Shown in pieces: positions 1-6,998 of a stretch of DNA of 64,000 nucleotides (its first letter is position 1; each line of letters opens with the position of its first letter). The DNA is from Betaproteobacteria bacterium. Its GTDB lineage: Bacteria > Pseudomonadota > Gammaproteobacteria > Burkholderiales > Ga0077523. The notes under the pieces were generated by a model. The model worked only from the letters and a program-made list of their open reading frames with translations, had not been told where the DNA came from and made no database searches. The stretch lies in contig WGLR01000007.1 in NCBI GenBank assembly GCA_016125475.1, positions 1 to 64,000 of the forward strand, read 5' to 3'. The position numbers and the translations under genes were made by a program.

Positions 1-111
1 AGACTCGATATCGTCGACTGGATAGAAGGCTTCTACAATCGACAGCGACTGCATTCATCGGTCGGCTATCGAACACCTGTGGCCGCAGAACACAGCCTCA
101 TGGCTGCGTAG
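1..111 (+). pseudogene. IS3-family transposase, C-terminal remnant (cut by window edge)
   Basis: The first reading frame is open from base 1 and encodes the typical C-terminal end of an IS3-family (DDE, rve-type) transposase, including FYNRQRLHSSVGYRTP, and stops at TAG 109-111. This is the region after the catalytic Glu, where family members read YN-x-x-R-x-H-x-x-L-x-x-x-P. The upstream part lies outside the window, so the gene may be whole there; what follows suggests a disturbed insertion-sequence patch. Recognition rests on the motif only. Confidence 0.75.
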
Positions 112-140
112 ACTGGTGTACGTCGAATCGAGGCAGGGTC

Positions 141-233
141 AAGCTTCTCCCGGCCCATCAGACGGGAGCGCGCGATCTCCCGTTCGGAATCGCCCGCGCG
201 CAATCGCACGAGCACCTGTCGATACTGAAACAT
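141..233 (-). pseudogene. IS21-family IstA transposase, N-terminal fragment
   Basis: On the minus strand a frame beginning at an ATG (233) encodes MFQYRQVLVRLRAGDSER followed by EIARSRLMGREKL, which matches the N-terminal helix-turn-helix start of IS21-family IstA proteins. Homology stops abruptly near base 141; the frame then runs into unrelated sequence next to the IS3 remnant. Only about 31 of the usual 400 or more residues remain, so it cannot be functional. Its upstream side (234-440) carries the short repeats expected of an IS21-type left end. Confidence 0.6.
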
Positions 234-335
234 CTCGAATCTCCTGCGTCCCACCGCCGTCCTCCCGAGCGTTCAAAGCTCGGAAGGCTAACGATGGGCC
301 GCCTCAGTTCGAGATGCCCCTGCTCAACTCCCACT

Positions 336-438
336 GGCCGGAATATGCCGAAAACGCCCCGGCCTGATTACGCCGAAAACGCTTCCCCGGCACTGGCCTG
401 TTTGTGCCGGAAACGAAGTGGCCGGAATATGCCGGAAG
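336..438. repeat. Four short direct repeats, probable IS21-type terminal repeats
   Basis: GGCCGGAATATGCCG occurs exactly at 336-350 and 420-434. Two diverged copies (GGCCTGATTACGCCGAAAACG at 361, and a GGCCTGTTTGTGCCGG version at 395) lie between. Starts are spaced 25, 34 and 25 nt. IS21-like elements carry multiple internal copies of a terminal sequence where IstA binds. The position upstream of the istA fragment and directly before the broken IS3 frame at 447 fits this reading. Confidence 0.5.
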
Positions 439-446
439 GTGACAGC

Positions 447-664
447 ATGAGCCGCAAAGGCAACTGCTGGGACAATGCGGTAGCGGAGAGAGCTTCTTCG
501 CGACCTTGAAGAACGAGGAGGCCAGCGGCGCGTACCCGACGAAGGCGGCTGCGCACGCCGGCATTGCGAGCTACATCCACGGCTTCTACAACCCGACCCG
601 GCGACACTCGGCCCTAGGCTACTTGTCTCCGGACCAATACGCACGGAAACTCAACGCCGCCTAG
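447..664 (+). pseudogene. IS3-family transposase, frameshifted C-terminal fragment
   Basis: The frame opens with MSRKGNCWDNAVAE, the conserved block around the last catalytic residues of IS3/IS150-type transposases. After Ala-Glu there are two surplus bases (GAGAGAGC where GAGAGC is expected), which moves the rest into another frame: SFFATLKNEEASGAYPT and then GFYNPTRRHSALGYLSP, ending at TAG 662-664. The N-terminal two thirds are missing; the break coincides with the repeat block at 336-438. A dead remnant, different in sequence from the IS3 fragment at base 1. Confidence 0.75.
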
Positions 665-713
665 GCTGCTTCATCAACCCCCTCCTTTATGGCGTCCGTC
701 CTCAGGGGGCAAG

Positions 714-863
714 TTCACATCCCCGCATACGCGGGGAAACCAACACGGTGCTCGGCCACGCTTACCTCGTGCCGGGTCCATCCCCGCATACGCGGGGAAA
801 CCAATCACTGCTTGCCTTGACCCGCCATCAACTCAGGTCCATCCCCGCATACGCGGGGAAACC
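714..863 (-). CRISPR. Minimal type I-E CRISPR array: 3 repeats, 2 spacers
   Basis: Repeats lie at 714-741, 775-802 and 836-863; spacers at 742-774 and 803-835 are both 33 nt, so the period is exactly 61. The repeat is 28 nt with a CCCCGC/GCGGGG stem and a 4-nt ATAC loop, the hairpin cut by Cas6e. Compared with type I-E repeats, the crRNA-sense strand is minus (GGTTTCCCCGC ... GGGGATGGACC). The copy at 714 has a diverged outer end, as expected of the distal, oldest repeat. Only 36 nt separate the proximal repeat from the cas6e stop codon, so there is no room for cas1, cas2 or a normal leader. Confidence 0.92.
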
Positions 864-899
864 TCTTCCCACCAACATCATGAAAATCTTGATATTCCT

Positions 900-1457
900 T
901 CAGCGCTTGATCAGTAACAAACCCAACCCCCAAGCACGTCCGCGGCCGATGCCGTGATACAGCGCTATCGCGAAACTCGCCGGATCCGTCACCTGTAACC
1001 GCCCCTCCAATCTCAGGGCTGCATGCCTGATCGCCATGCGGTCACTGGGCCGCACGACCGAAAGCGGCGCGTACTCAACGGCGGTGAGAGCAGTACACTG
1101 CCATCCGTGACGTGAGCCTTTAGCCAACAGCCACTCGTCCGCAACAGCCTCGGCGCATTCAGCTGTGGACCGTTCTGGAGAACAGGCTCTCAAGCGCATC
1201 ACCGGGTCATACCCGATGTTCTCCCGACGCTTCTCAACGCTCGCGTAGAGTGAGAAGCAAAAAAGATCACCCTCTCGAAGTAACGGCGCATAGCGCTTGA
1301 CCTGATCGGCCGCTGGGCGGGTGCGAGACACAACCAGAACATGATCCGAGAACCGGCGGAATACAGGGCGATCCGGAGCAATCTCGTAGACTCTCTGATG
1401 TACTCGGTAGTCGCCGTACCTTGAGGGAATCAAAAGGCGCGCCATGAAGGCATTCAT
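900..1457 (-). CDS. cas6e: Cas6e (Cse3/CasE) CRISPR RNA endoribonuclease
   Basis: A 185-residue protein matching type I-E Cas6e along its length. The N-terminal ferredoxin-like fold has DYRVHQRVYEIAPDRP, which puts a His at position 20, the site of the catalytic His of E. coli CasE. The C-terminus has the glycine-rich loop GIGRGRAWGLGLLL (about 170-183). Cas6e cuts the repeat hairpin to give mature crRNAs with an 8-nt 5' handle, then normally stays in Cascade. The ATG overlaps the cse2 stop by 4 nt (ATGA), so the two are co-translated. A later start at the second Met is possible. The hairpin-bearing array lies directly downstream. In normal I-E loci cas7 and cas5 stand between cse2 and cas6e; here they are absent. 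Confidence 0.9.
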   Translation of the reverse strand: MNAFMARLLIPSRYGDYRVHQRVYEIAPDRPVFRRFSDHVLVVSRTRPAADQVKRYAPLLREGDLFCFSLYASVEKRRENIGYDPVMRLRACSPERSTAECAEAVADEWLLAKGSRHGWQCTALTAVEYAPLSVVRPSDRMAIRHAALRLEGRLQVTDPASFAIALYHGIGRGRAWGLGLLLIKR

Positions 1458-1876
1458 TTGGCCGCCTCGAAATAATCTCGCGCCACCGTACGACGCATGT
1501 TGTCCCCCCAGAACTGGATGGTCTCGAGGATGTTTCGGGCGTTGCCGCGTCCGCTCATTCTTACAATACGAGTCAGGTGATTCACGAGATCATCTCGATC
1601 TCGTGAATCGAGCAGGCGTCGCAACCTCAGTTCGGACAATACGGACCTGGCAATCTGGCCTAACGCCTGGTCAGTCGGCTCGCGAATTTGCGCCAAGATT
1701 GGTGCAGCGAGTGCCACGACCCATTCAGGCACGTCATCGTACTCGCGAAGTAGTCCATAAAACCCTCGAACCGCCCACGGGTCCGTGCCACGTCGCAATG
1801 CAGCACGATCTCCACTAGTCAATTCCATCCCTGTTACCTCTCTTCTCGCGTCGATTGTGTCAACGAGATGGCTCAC
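1454..1876 (-). CDS. cse2: Cse2 (CasB/Cas11e), type I-E Cascade small subunit
   Basis: A 140-residue helical protein. GDRAALRRGTDPWAVRGFY and the C-terminal FWGDNMRRTVARDYF align with the conserved ends of Cse2; RRLLDSRDRDDLVNHLTRIV fits the middle. In Cascade, Cse2 dimers line the belly and stabilise the displaced DNA strand. The GTG start (1876) overlaps the TGA of a short upstream frame; an ATG at 1828 has a better ribosome binding site (GAGAGG, 8 nt away) and would give 124 residues. Either form is shorter than the usual 160-200, mainly at the N-terminus. It cannot build Cascade alone because Cas7, Cas5 and Cas8e are not encoded here. Confidence 0.85.
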   Translation of the reverse strand: MSHLVDTIDARREVTGMELTSGDRAALRRGTDPWAVRGFYGLLREYDDVPEWVVALAAPILAQIREPTDQALGQIARSVLSELRLRRLLDSRDRDDLVNHLTRIVRMSGRGNARNILETIQFWGDNMRRTVARDYFEAAK

Positions 1877-2005
1877 TGGACGATCTTCTCCAGCTCTTCA
1901 CACATTGGATTATTACTGAGACTTCGTGCCATGGGGAACGACCCGCGAGCCATACGTATCCCGTCGGCCCGACGAGCCGGTGATTCTAGATCCGCAGTTA
2001 CTACT

Positions 2006-2509
2006 TCAGTTGGTGCACTGAGAAGCTTCGAACGTCTCGTACTGCTGCTCTTCGGCGTCTGAGTTGATCTTGAACATCTGGAGGAATTGGACCTGCGTGC
2101 GATAGGCCACGAGTTCTCTCTTCAGCCATTCGCACTTGGTCGTTGCCGCGCCCCGACTCCTGCACTGGAAGTAGTGCACGAACTCGTGCACCAGGACGGA
2201 GTCGTCCCGCGGTTTGCCGAGCGTGAGGCTGTCGAGCATGTAGATCTCGCACTTCGGCGTGGTGAGGGCGTTCGGAACACAGTCCTGGGCGCCCTTCTGG
2301 CAGAACTTCTTGCTCAACGTCTCCTGGGGCACGTAGTGGATGTCGGGCTGCTCATGAGAGAGCTTCTCACCGGAGATCTTCCACGCCAGCCAGTACAGGC
2401 CGTTCATCTGGTTCTGGAACCACTCATCGGTGTTCTCGTGGGGGTAGGCCTTGCCAACGGATAAGGAAACGACCGCGGCGACGATCACAAGAGACTCGAC
2501 GGGCGACAT
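2006..2509 (-). CDS. Putative secreted HExxH metallopeptidase-like protein
   Basis: From the ATG at 2509 the product is 167 residues. A hydrophobic N-terminal segment (SLVIVAAVVSLSVGKAYP) looks like a Sec signal peptide. A zinc-protease-type motif LVHEFVHYFQC lies near residue 110; five Cys after the signal could form disulfides in the periplasm. A start 19 codons upstream (2566) is open but would bury the signal. No third zinc ligand can be assigned with certainty, so activity is unproven. It sits upstream of cse2 on the same strand inside the integrase-bearing island, and I do not recognise it as a known cas or toxin gene. Confidence 0.6.
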   Translation of the reverse strand: MSPVESLVIVAAVVSLSVGKAYPHENTDEWFQNQMNGLYWLAWKISGEKLSHEQPDIHYVPQETLSKKFCQKGAQDCVPNALTTPKCEIYMLDSLTLGKPRDDSVLVHEFVHYFQCRSRGAATTKCEWLKRELVAYRTQVQFLQMFKINSDAEEQQYETFEASQCTN

Positions 2510-2767
2510 ATGCGTCGATTTCTTCACGGGCAAGAATCTGTCAACGGATCTCGCAATCCCTCGCACTCGTGGTAGTGTGAGGTAGCGTAGGTGAATCTGA
2601 TAGACGCGACGATACGGCTGAGCACCAGAACCCGCAGTGCCGAGAGTCCTCCGCTAGGCAACTCGTGCCCGCGCAGGCCGGTATACGATCTTGCTGCTCC
2701 GACGCGAATTTTCGGCATTACTGCCAGAATTGCACGCCAACCAGACTACCATTCAGTGAGGCGCTAC

Positions 2768-2950
2768 CTAGGCCTTCACGCAACTGCCATAGAGCCGCCG
2801 CCACAAATCAGGGTCACTCTCACGTGCTTTCCGGTAGTGCGGAATTTGTGACAAACGCTCGCCCAACCTTTGAGCGCCTATCTCTCTCCTCTCAAGTTCC
2901 TGGTCGCTCAAATGCGTACCCCAAAATCGTTTCGCTGCCTGTAGGTCCAT
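2768..2950 (-). CDS. Hypothetical short protein in the island
   Basis: A 60-residue frame, hydrophilic and charged, with a protein-like composition (QELERREIGAQRLGERLSQ, then HYRKARESDPDLWRRLYG). There is no clear ribosome binding site before the ATG and no family is recognised. It could be a small cargo gene of the island, the C-terminal part of a broken gene, or chance. It stands alone between the HExxH protein and the integrase, on their strand. Confidence 0.25.
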   Translation of the reverse strand: MDLQAAKRFWGTHLSDQELERREIGAQRLGERLSQIPHYRKARESDPDLWRRLYGSCVKA

Positions 2951-3391
2951 GAAGAGCCAATTACACCGAATTCGTTAGAAGTTAACCGTTGTGGCTTCCG
3001 TCTCCACGCACTTTGCCTTCGCAGAACACCTTGGATACGTGGACCATGCACGAGAACATGGGAAAAGTCCGGAGGGAAACTAAAAAACTCATCTTTTTTA
3101 TTATCTTAATAACAAGAAGACGCCCTTGACGTTCCCTAGCCGAACGAACGTACCCTTGTGATTACCTTACCATTACCTTGCCATTCGTGGGTGGGCGTCG
3201 CCGCGACCGTGATCGAGACGACTCCATACGCTCTCGAGTTAACATTGGGCACGGTCTGCCTTTCCGAAAATCGGGCTGCACTGTCCAATGACGAGGTTCT
3301 TAGAAAACGCTGGAAACGATCCGGCCGTCGACATGGAGAGAAACGGCGTTTTCTTCGATCTATGGCGAGCTGCGAGCAGCGTAGGACACTC
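2951..3391. other. Gene-free stretch upstream of the integrase end
   Basis: No convincing gene is seen on either strand. The part around 3070-3120 is a run of A and T (TTTTTTATTATCTTAATAA) that stands out against the GC-rich chromosome, as is common in integrated elements. Two short open frames at 3136-3405 (-) and 3158-3529 (+) overlap each other and have no recognisable features. Confidence 0.5.
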
Positions 3392-4618
3392 TCAATTGCC
3401 GACATCAGTCGGATGCGCTACACCCGCTTTCAGACCGTCCAAATAATCGGCCCACGACTGCATCATCTCTCGTCGCTCAGGCAAGTAACCCGTTCTGTTA
3501 TAAGCCCGACCCTGAGGGTCGCGCACTGAATGAGCTAGTTGCGCCTCTACCACCTCGGGTCGAAATCGGAGTTCCTCGTCGAGAATTGTTCGGGCCATTG
3601 CCCGGAAGCCGTGCCCGACGATCTCGTCCTTCCCATAGCCAAGACGCCGCAGTGCGGCGTTGACTGTGTTCTCGCTCATTGGTCGCGCGATCGATCTACC
3701 CCCTGGAAACACGTAGTTCGAGGATCTCGTGAGGGGCTTGAGTTCGCACAGGATTTCAACCGCCTGGGTAGATAGTGGCACGATGTGATCCTGCGGGTTT
3801 TGCTTGCGCGTCTTCATCCGGGCCACAGGTATTATCCACGTCGCAGAATCGAGGTCGACCTCCGGCCATTCCGCCTTGCGAAGTTCACCGGGACGAACGA
3901 AAAGCATCGGCGCCAGGCGCAGAGCGGCCGAGGTCACGAACGAGCCACGATAGCCGTCGATCACCCGCAGTAGTTCGCCGATAGCCTTCGGATCTGTGAT
4001 TGTCGGCATGTGCCGCACGCTGGGCGTCGCCAGCGCGCCCTTCAGATCACGAGTCGGATCGCTCGGAATTCTCCCGGTGGCAACCGCGTAGCGAAAGACC
4101 TGACCGCACTCGCTGAGTGCACGTCGGGCCGTCTCTCGCGCACCTCGACTCTCGATCCGCCGCAGAACCTGCAGAAGCTCCTGAGCCTTGATATCGGCAA
4201 TCGGTCGCCCTCCGAGCCACGGAAACAGGTCCTTTTCGAAGCGTCGCTGGACTTTGGAGGAGTAGGTGGGTACCCATTCGCCCGCGAATCGTTGCAGCCA
4301 TTCACGCGTCACGGCCTCAAAGCTGCTGGTCGCCGCCTCGAGCGCAGCCGCCTTGGTCGCCTTACGGTGACCGCTTGGATCAACACCGTTGGCCAACTGT
4401 TTTCGAGCAGTGTCCCGCCGGTCTCGAGCATCCTTGAGAGAGACGTCAGGGTAGACCCCCAAGGAAAGTCGCTTCTCCTTCCCGAGATAGCGATACTTTA
4501 GCCTCCACCATTTGCCGCCACTAGGGGCGACTTCCAAGTACAGGCCGCCGGCATCAAATAGCCGGACAGGCCTGGAGCCCGGCTTAGCCTTGCGAATTGC
4601 AGTGTCAGTGAGGGGCAT
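3392..4618 (-). CDS. P4-type tyrosine recombinase (integrase) of a genomic island
   Basis: 408 residues from the ATG at 4618 (MPLTDTAIRKAKPGSRP), the standard start of P4-like integrases; the frame is open further upstream into the tRNA but this start fits the family. An N-terminal arm-binding domain (about 1-90), a core-binding domain and a C-terminal catalytic domain are present. Catalytic residues are visible: Arg in RPGELRKAEW, HGFR (His-x-x-Arg), His in QLAHSVRD and the Tyr of AYNRTGYLPERR. It directs site-specific integration into the tRNA gene whose 3' end lies 165 nt away. The gene appears intact. It reads away from the tRNA into the island, the usual arrangement. Confidence 0.92.
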   Translation of the reverse strand: MPLTDTAIRKAKPGSRPVRLFDAGGLYLEVAPSGGKWWRLKYRYLGKEKRLSLGVYPDVSLKDARDRRDTARKQLANGVDPSGHRKATKAAALEAATSSFEAVTREWLQRFAGEWVPTYSSKVQRRFEKDLFPWLGGRPIADIKAQELLQVLRRIESRGARETARRALSECGQVFRYAVATGRIPSDPTRDLKGALATPSVRHMPTITDPKAIGELLRVIDGYRGSFVTSAALRLAPMLFVRPGELRKAEWPEVDLDSATWIIPVARMKTRKQNPQDHIVPLSTQAVEILCELKPLTRSSNYVFPGGRSIARPMSENTVNAALRRLGYGKDEIVGHGFRAMARTILDEELRFRPEVVEAQLAHSVRDPQGRAYNRTGYLPERREMMQSWADYLDGLKAGVAHPTDVGN

Positions 4619-4782
4619 TTGGGGGCAACTCCGTGCAGCAAGAGACAGTTGCCCCACATATTGCCCCCAGTTGCCCCCGGATTCAACAGGCCTGTATCGA
4701 ACGTTACGGGACGGAAGGAATGAACATCCTAATGAAATTACGTCGTATATTGGACGACTGAGGATGTTACTGGAGGTCAATT

Positions 4783-4859
4783 TGGTGGGCCCGCTGGGAC
4801 TCGAACCCAGGACCAAAGGATTATGAGTCCTCTGCTCTAACCAACTGAGCTACAGGCCC
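4783..4859 (-). tRNA. tRNA with CAT anticodon, probably tRNA-Ile2 (lysidine-modified)
   Basis: The minus strand folds into a full cloverleaf: a 7-bp acceptor GGGCCTG/CGGGCCC with one G-T pair, D arm AGCTCAGTTGGTTAGAGC, anticodon stem GAGGA/TCCTT-like around loop CTCATAA (anticodon CAT at 4825-4823), T arm with GGTTCGAGTCC, and an encoded CCA. A CAT anticodon next to rpoD suggests tRNA-Ile2, read as AUA after lysidine modification; elongator tRNA-Met cannot be excluded. Its 3' end faces the integrase and is the presumed attachment site of the island. Confidence 0.93.
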
Positions 4860-4991
4860 GCCCGGTACTGCCGGAGCGCTCCGGCCCCGGAATTCCGGGT
4901 CTGCCGAAGTGCTCGGTTACAACCACCTGCCACAGTCGGCCGACTGCAGACCCGCGGACGCGGGTTTCGTCCAGCCGACCGGTTGTGCCGC

Positions 4992-6911
4992 TCAGCCGTC
5001 GAGGAAGCTGCGAAGGCGTTCCGAACGCGACGGATGACGGAGCTTGCGCAAGGCCTTGGCTTCTATCTGCCGGATCCGCTCCCGCGTCACGTCGAACTGC
5101 TTGCCGACTTCTTCCAGGGTGTGGTCGGTGTTCATCTCGATGCCGAAACGCATCCGGAGCACCTTGGCCTCCCGTGGCGTGAGCGTGTCGAGAACTTCCT
5201 TCGTGGCGTCCTGAAGACTCGTGTACACGGCGGCGTCCACCGGTGCGAGCGTCGCCTGGTCCTCGATGAAGTCGCCCAGGTGAGAATCGTCGTCGTCCCC
5301 GATGGGCGTTTCCATCGAGATCGGTTCCTTGGAGATCTTGAGGATCTTGCGGATCTTGTCCTCGGGCATCTCCATCTTCACGGCGAGCGTCGCGGGATCC
5401 GGCTCGAGGCCCGTCTCCTGCAGGATCTGCCGGGAGATGCGGTTCATCTTGTTGATGGTCTCGATCATGTGGACCGGGATGCGGATCGTACGGGCCTGAT
5501 CGGCGATCGAGCGCGTGATGGCCTGACGGATCCACCAGGTCGCATAGGTCGAGAACTTGTAGCCACGCCGATATTCGAACTTGTCCACGGCCTTCATGAG
5601 GCCGATGTTGCCTTCCTGGATGAGATCGAGGAACTGGAGGCCGCGGTTCGTGTACTTCTTCGCGATGGAGATCACGAGACGAAGGTTGGCCTCGGTCATC
5701 TCGCGCTTCGCACGGCGCGCCTTCGCCTCGCCGGTCGACATCTGCTTGGCGATGTCCTTGAGATCCTTGATCGTGATGCCGACGTGCTTCTGCAGGTCGA
5801 TGAGCTTCTGCTGCTGTTCGAGAATCGCCGGTGCGTGGCGCACGAGCGCTTCGCTGTAGCCCTTCTTGGCTCCGGACTCGCGTCGCACCCAGTCGAGGTC
5901 TTCCTCGTTGCCCGGAAACGTCTTGATGAAGTACTGACGGGGCATTCCGACCTTGTCGACGCAGAGGTCCATGATGGCGCGCTCGTAGGACCGAACGTCC
6001 TCCACCATCCTGCGCACGTTGTCGCAGAGGGCCTCGATCTGCTTCGCGGAGAAGCGGATGTTCATGAGTTCGTCGAGGATGTCCGACTGCGCCTTCAGAT
6101 AGGGCTTGCTCTTGGACCCGTGCCGCGCCAGCGCCGACATCATCTTCTTGTGCAGGCCGCGGATGTGTTCGAAACGTTCGAGGGCCTGAGTCTTGAGCTG
6201 CAGCAGACTTGCACTCTGGACGGCGCCGCCGTCGTCATCGTCGTCGTCTTCGCCCAGATCCTCCTCGACGGCATCATCCGGCATCGCCTCCTCGGCGATC
6301 TCTTCGTCCGCGTTGGGATCGTGCAGTCCGTCGACGACCTCGTCGATGCGCAGTTCTTCCTTCTCGACCTTCTCCGCGAGCGCGAGAATTTCCGTGATCG
6401 TCGTCGGGCAGGCGGAAATGGCCTGGATCATGTGCTTGAGCCCGTCTTCGATCCGCTTCGCGATCTCGATCTCGCCTTCGCGGGTCAGAAGCTCGACCGA
6501 GCCCATCTCTCTCATGTACATGCGCACGGGATCGGTCGTGCGCCCGAACTCCGAGTCGAGCGTCGACACCGCGGCCTCGGCTTCCTCCGCCACGTCGTCA
6601 TCCGTCGTGGACGGCGCGGACTCGGACATGAGCAGGGTTTCGGCATCCGGCGCCTCGTCGTAGACCTGGATGCCCATATCGTTGATCATGCTGATGACGC
6701 TCTCGATCTGCTCGGCGTCCAGCATGTCGTCCGGAAGATGGTCGTTCACCTCGGCATAGGTGAGGAACCCTCGCTCCTTGCCCAGCACGATGAGATTCTT
6801 GAGCCGCGTTCGCCGCGCCTCGGCATCGCTGCCCAGCATCTGGGCTTCGACCGTCGCTGCCACCACCGCCGCTGCTGCTGCCCTGCGATCTCTCTCTTTG
6901 TCTTTTGCCAT
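4992..6911 (-). CDS. rpoD: RNA polymerase housekeeping sigma factor RpoD (sigma-70)
   Basis: The primary sigma factor, directing RNA polymerase to housekeeping promoters. From the ATG at 6911 (ribosome binding site GGAAG 6 nt upstream) it has 639 residues; a start at 6929 is also in frame but has no such site. Visible parts: region 1.1 near residues 25-80, region 1.2 with [20 protein letters not shown], an acidic non-conserved insert (poly-Asp), regions 2.1-2.4 with [19 protein letters not shown] and [20 protein letters not shown], and region 4.2 with [19 protein letters not shown]. Last gene of the rpsU-yqeY-dnaG-rpoD series, with the tRNA downstream. The N-terminus contains a run of alanines. 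Confidence 0.97.
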   Translation of the reverse strand: MAKDKERDRRAAAAAVVAATVEAQMLGSDAEARRTRLKNLIVLGKERGFLTYAEVNDHLPDDMLDAEQIESVISMINDMGIQVYDEAPDAETLLMSESAPSTTDDDVAEEAEAAVSTLDSEFGRTTDPVRMYMREMGSVELLTREGEIEIAKRIEDGLKHMIQAISACPTTITEILALAEKVEKEELRIDEVVDGLHDPNADEEIAEEAMPDDAVEEDLGEDDDDDDGGAVQSASLLQLKTQALERFEHIRGLHKKMMSALARHGSKSKPYLKAQSDILDELMNIRFSAKQIEALCDNVRRMVEDVRSYERAIMDLCVDKVGMPRQYFIKTFPGNEEDLDWVRRESGAKKGYSEALVRHAPAILEQQQKLIDLQKHVGITIKDLKDIAKQMSTGEAKARRAKREMTEANLRLVISIAKKYTNRGLQFLDLIQEGNIGLMKAVDKFEYRRGYKFSTYATWWIRQAITRSIADQARTIRIPVHMIETINKMNRISRQILQETGLEPDPATLAVKMEMPEDKIRKILKISKEPISMETPIGDDDDSHLGDFIEDQATLAPVDAAVYTSLQDATKEVLDTLTPREAKVLRMRFGIEMNTDHTLEEVGKQFDVTRERIRQIEAKALRKLRHPSRSERLRSFLDG

Positions 6912-6998
6912 GACCCGCTTCCGATCCATGTAAGTGTTTCGGGAAAACTTTTGATTGTAGCCGATATGAGGCCTGCCTCGGGCCTTTTCTACCTAAGT

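Noticed and set aside
864-899. Possible remnant of cas2 or a leader between the array and cas6e
   Set aside because: The 36 nt contain ATGATGTTGGTG, which recalls the first codons of some Cas2e proteins, but it is too short to judge and runs straight into the repeat.
1454-2005. Toxin-antitoxin pair of the CRISPR-regulated kind (CreTA) near the cas genes
   Set aside because: I looked for a small toxin frame and a degenerate repeat in the cse2 upstream gap; neither is visible.
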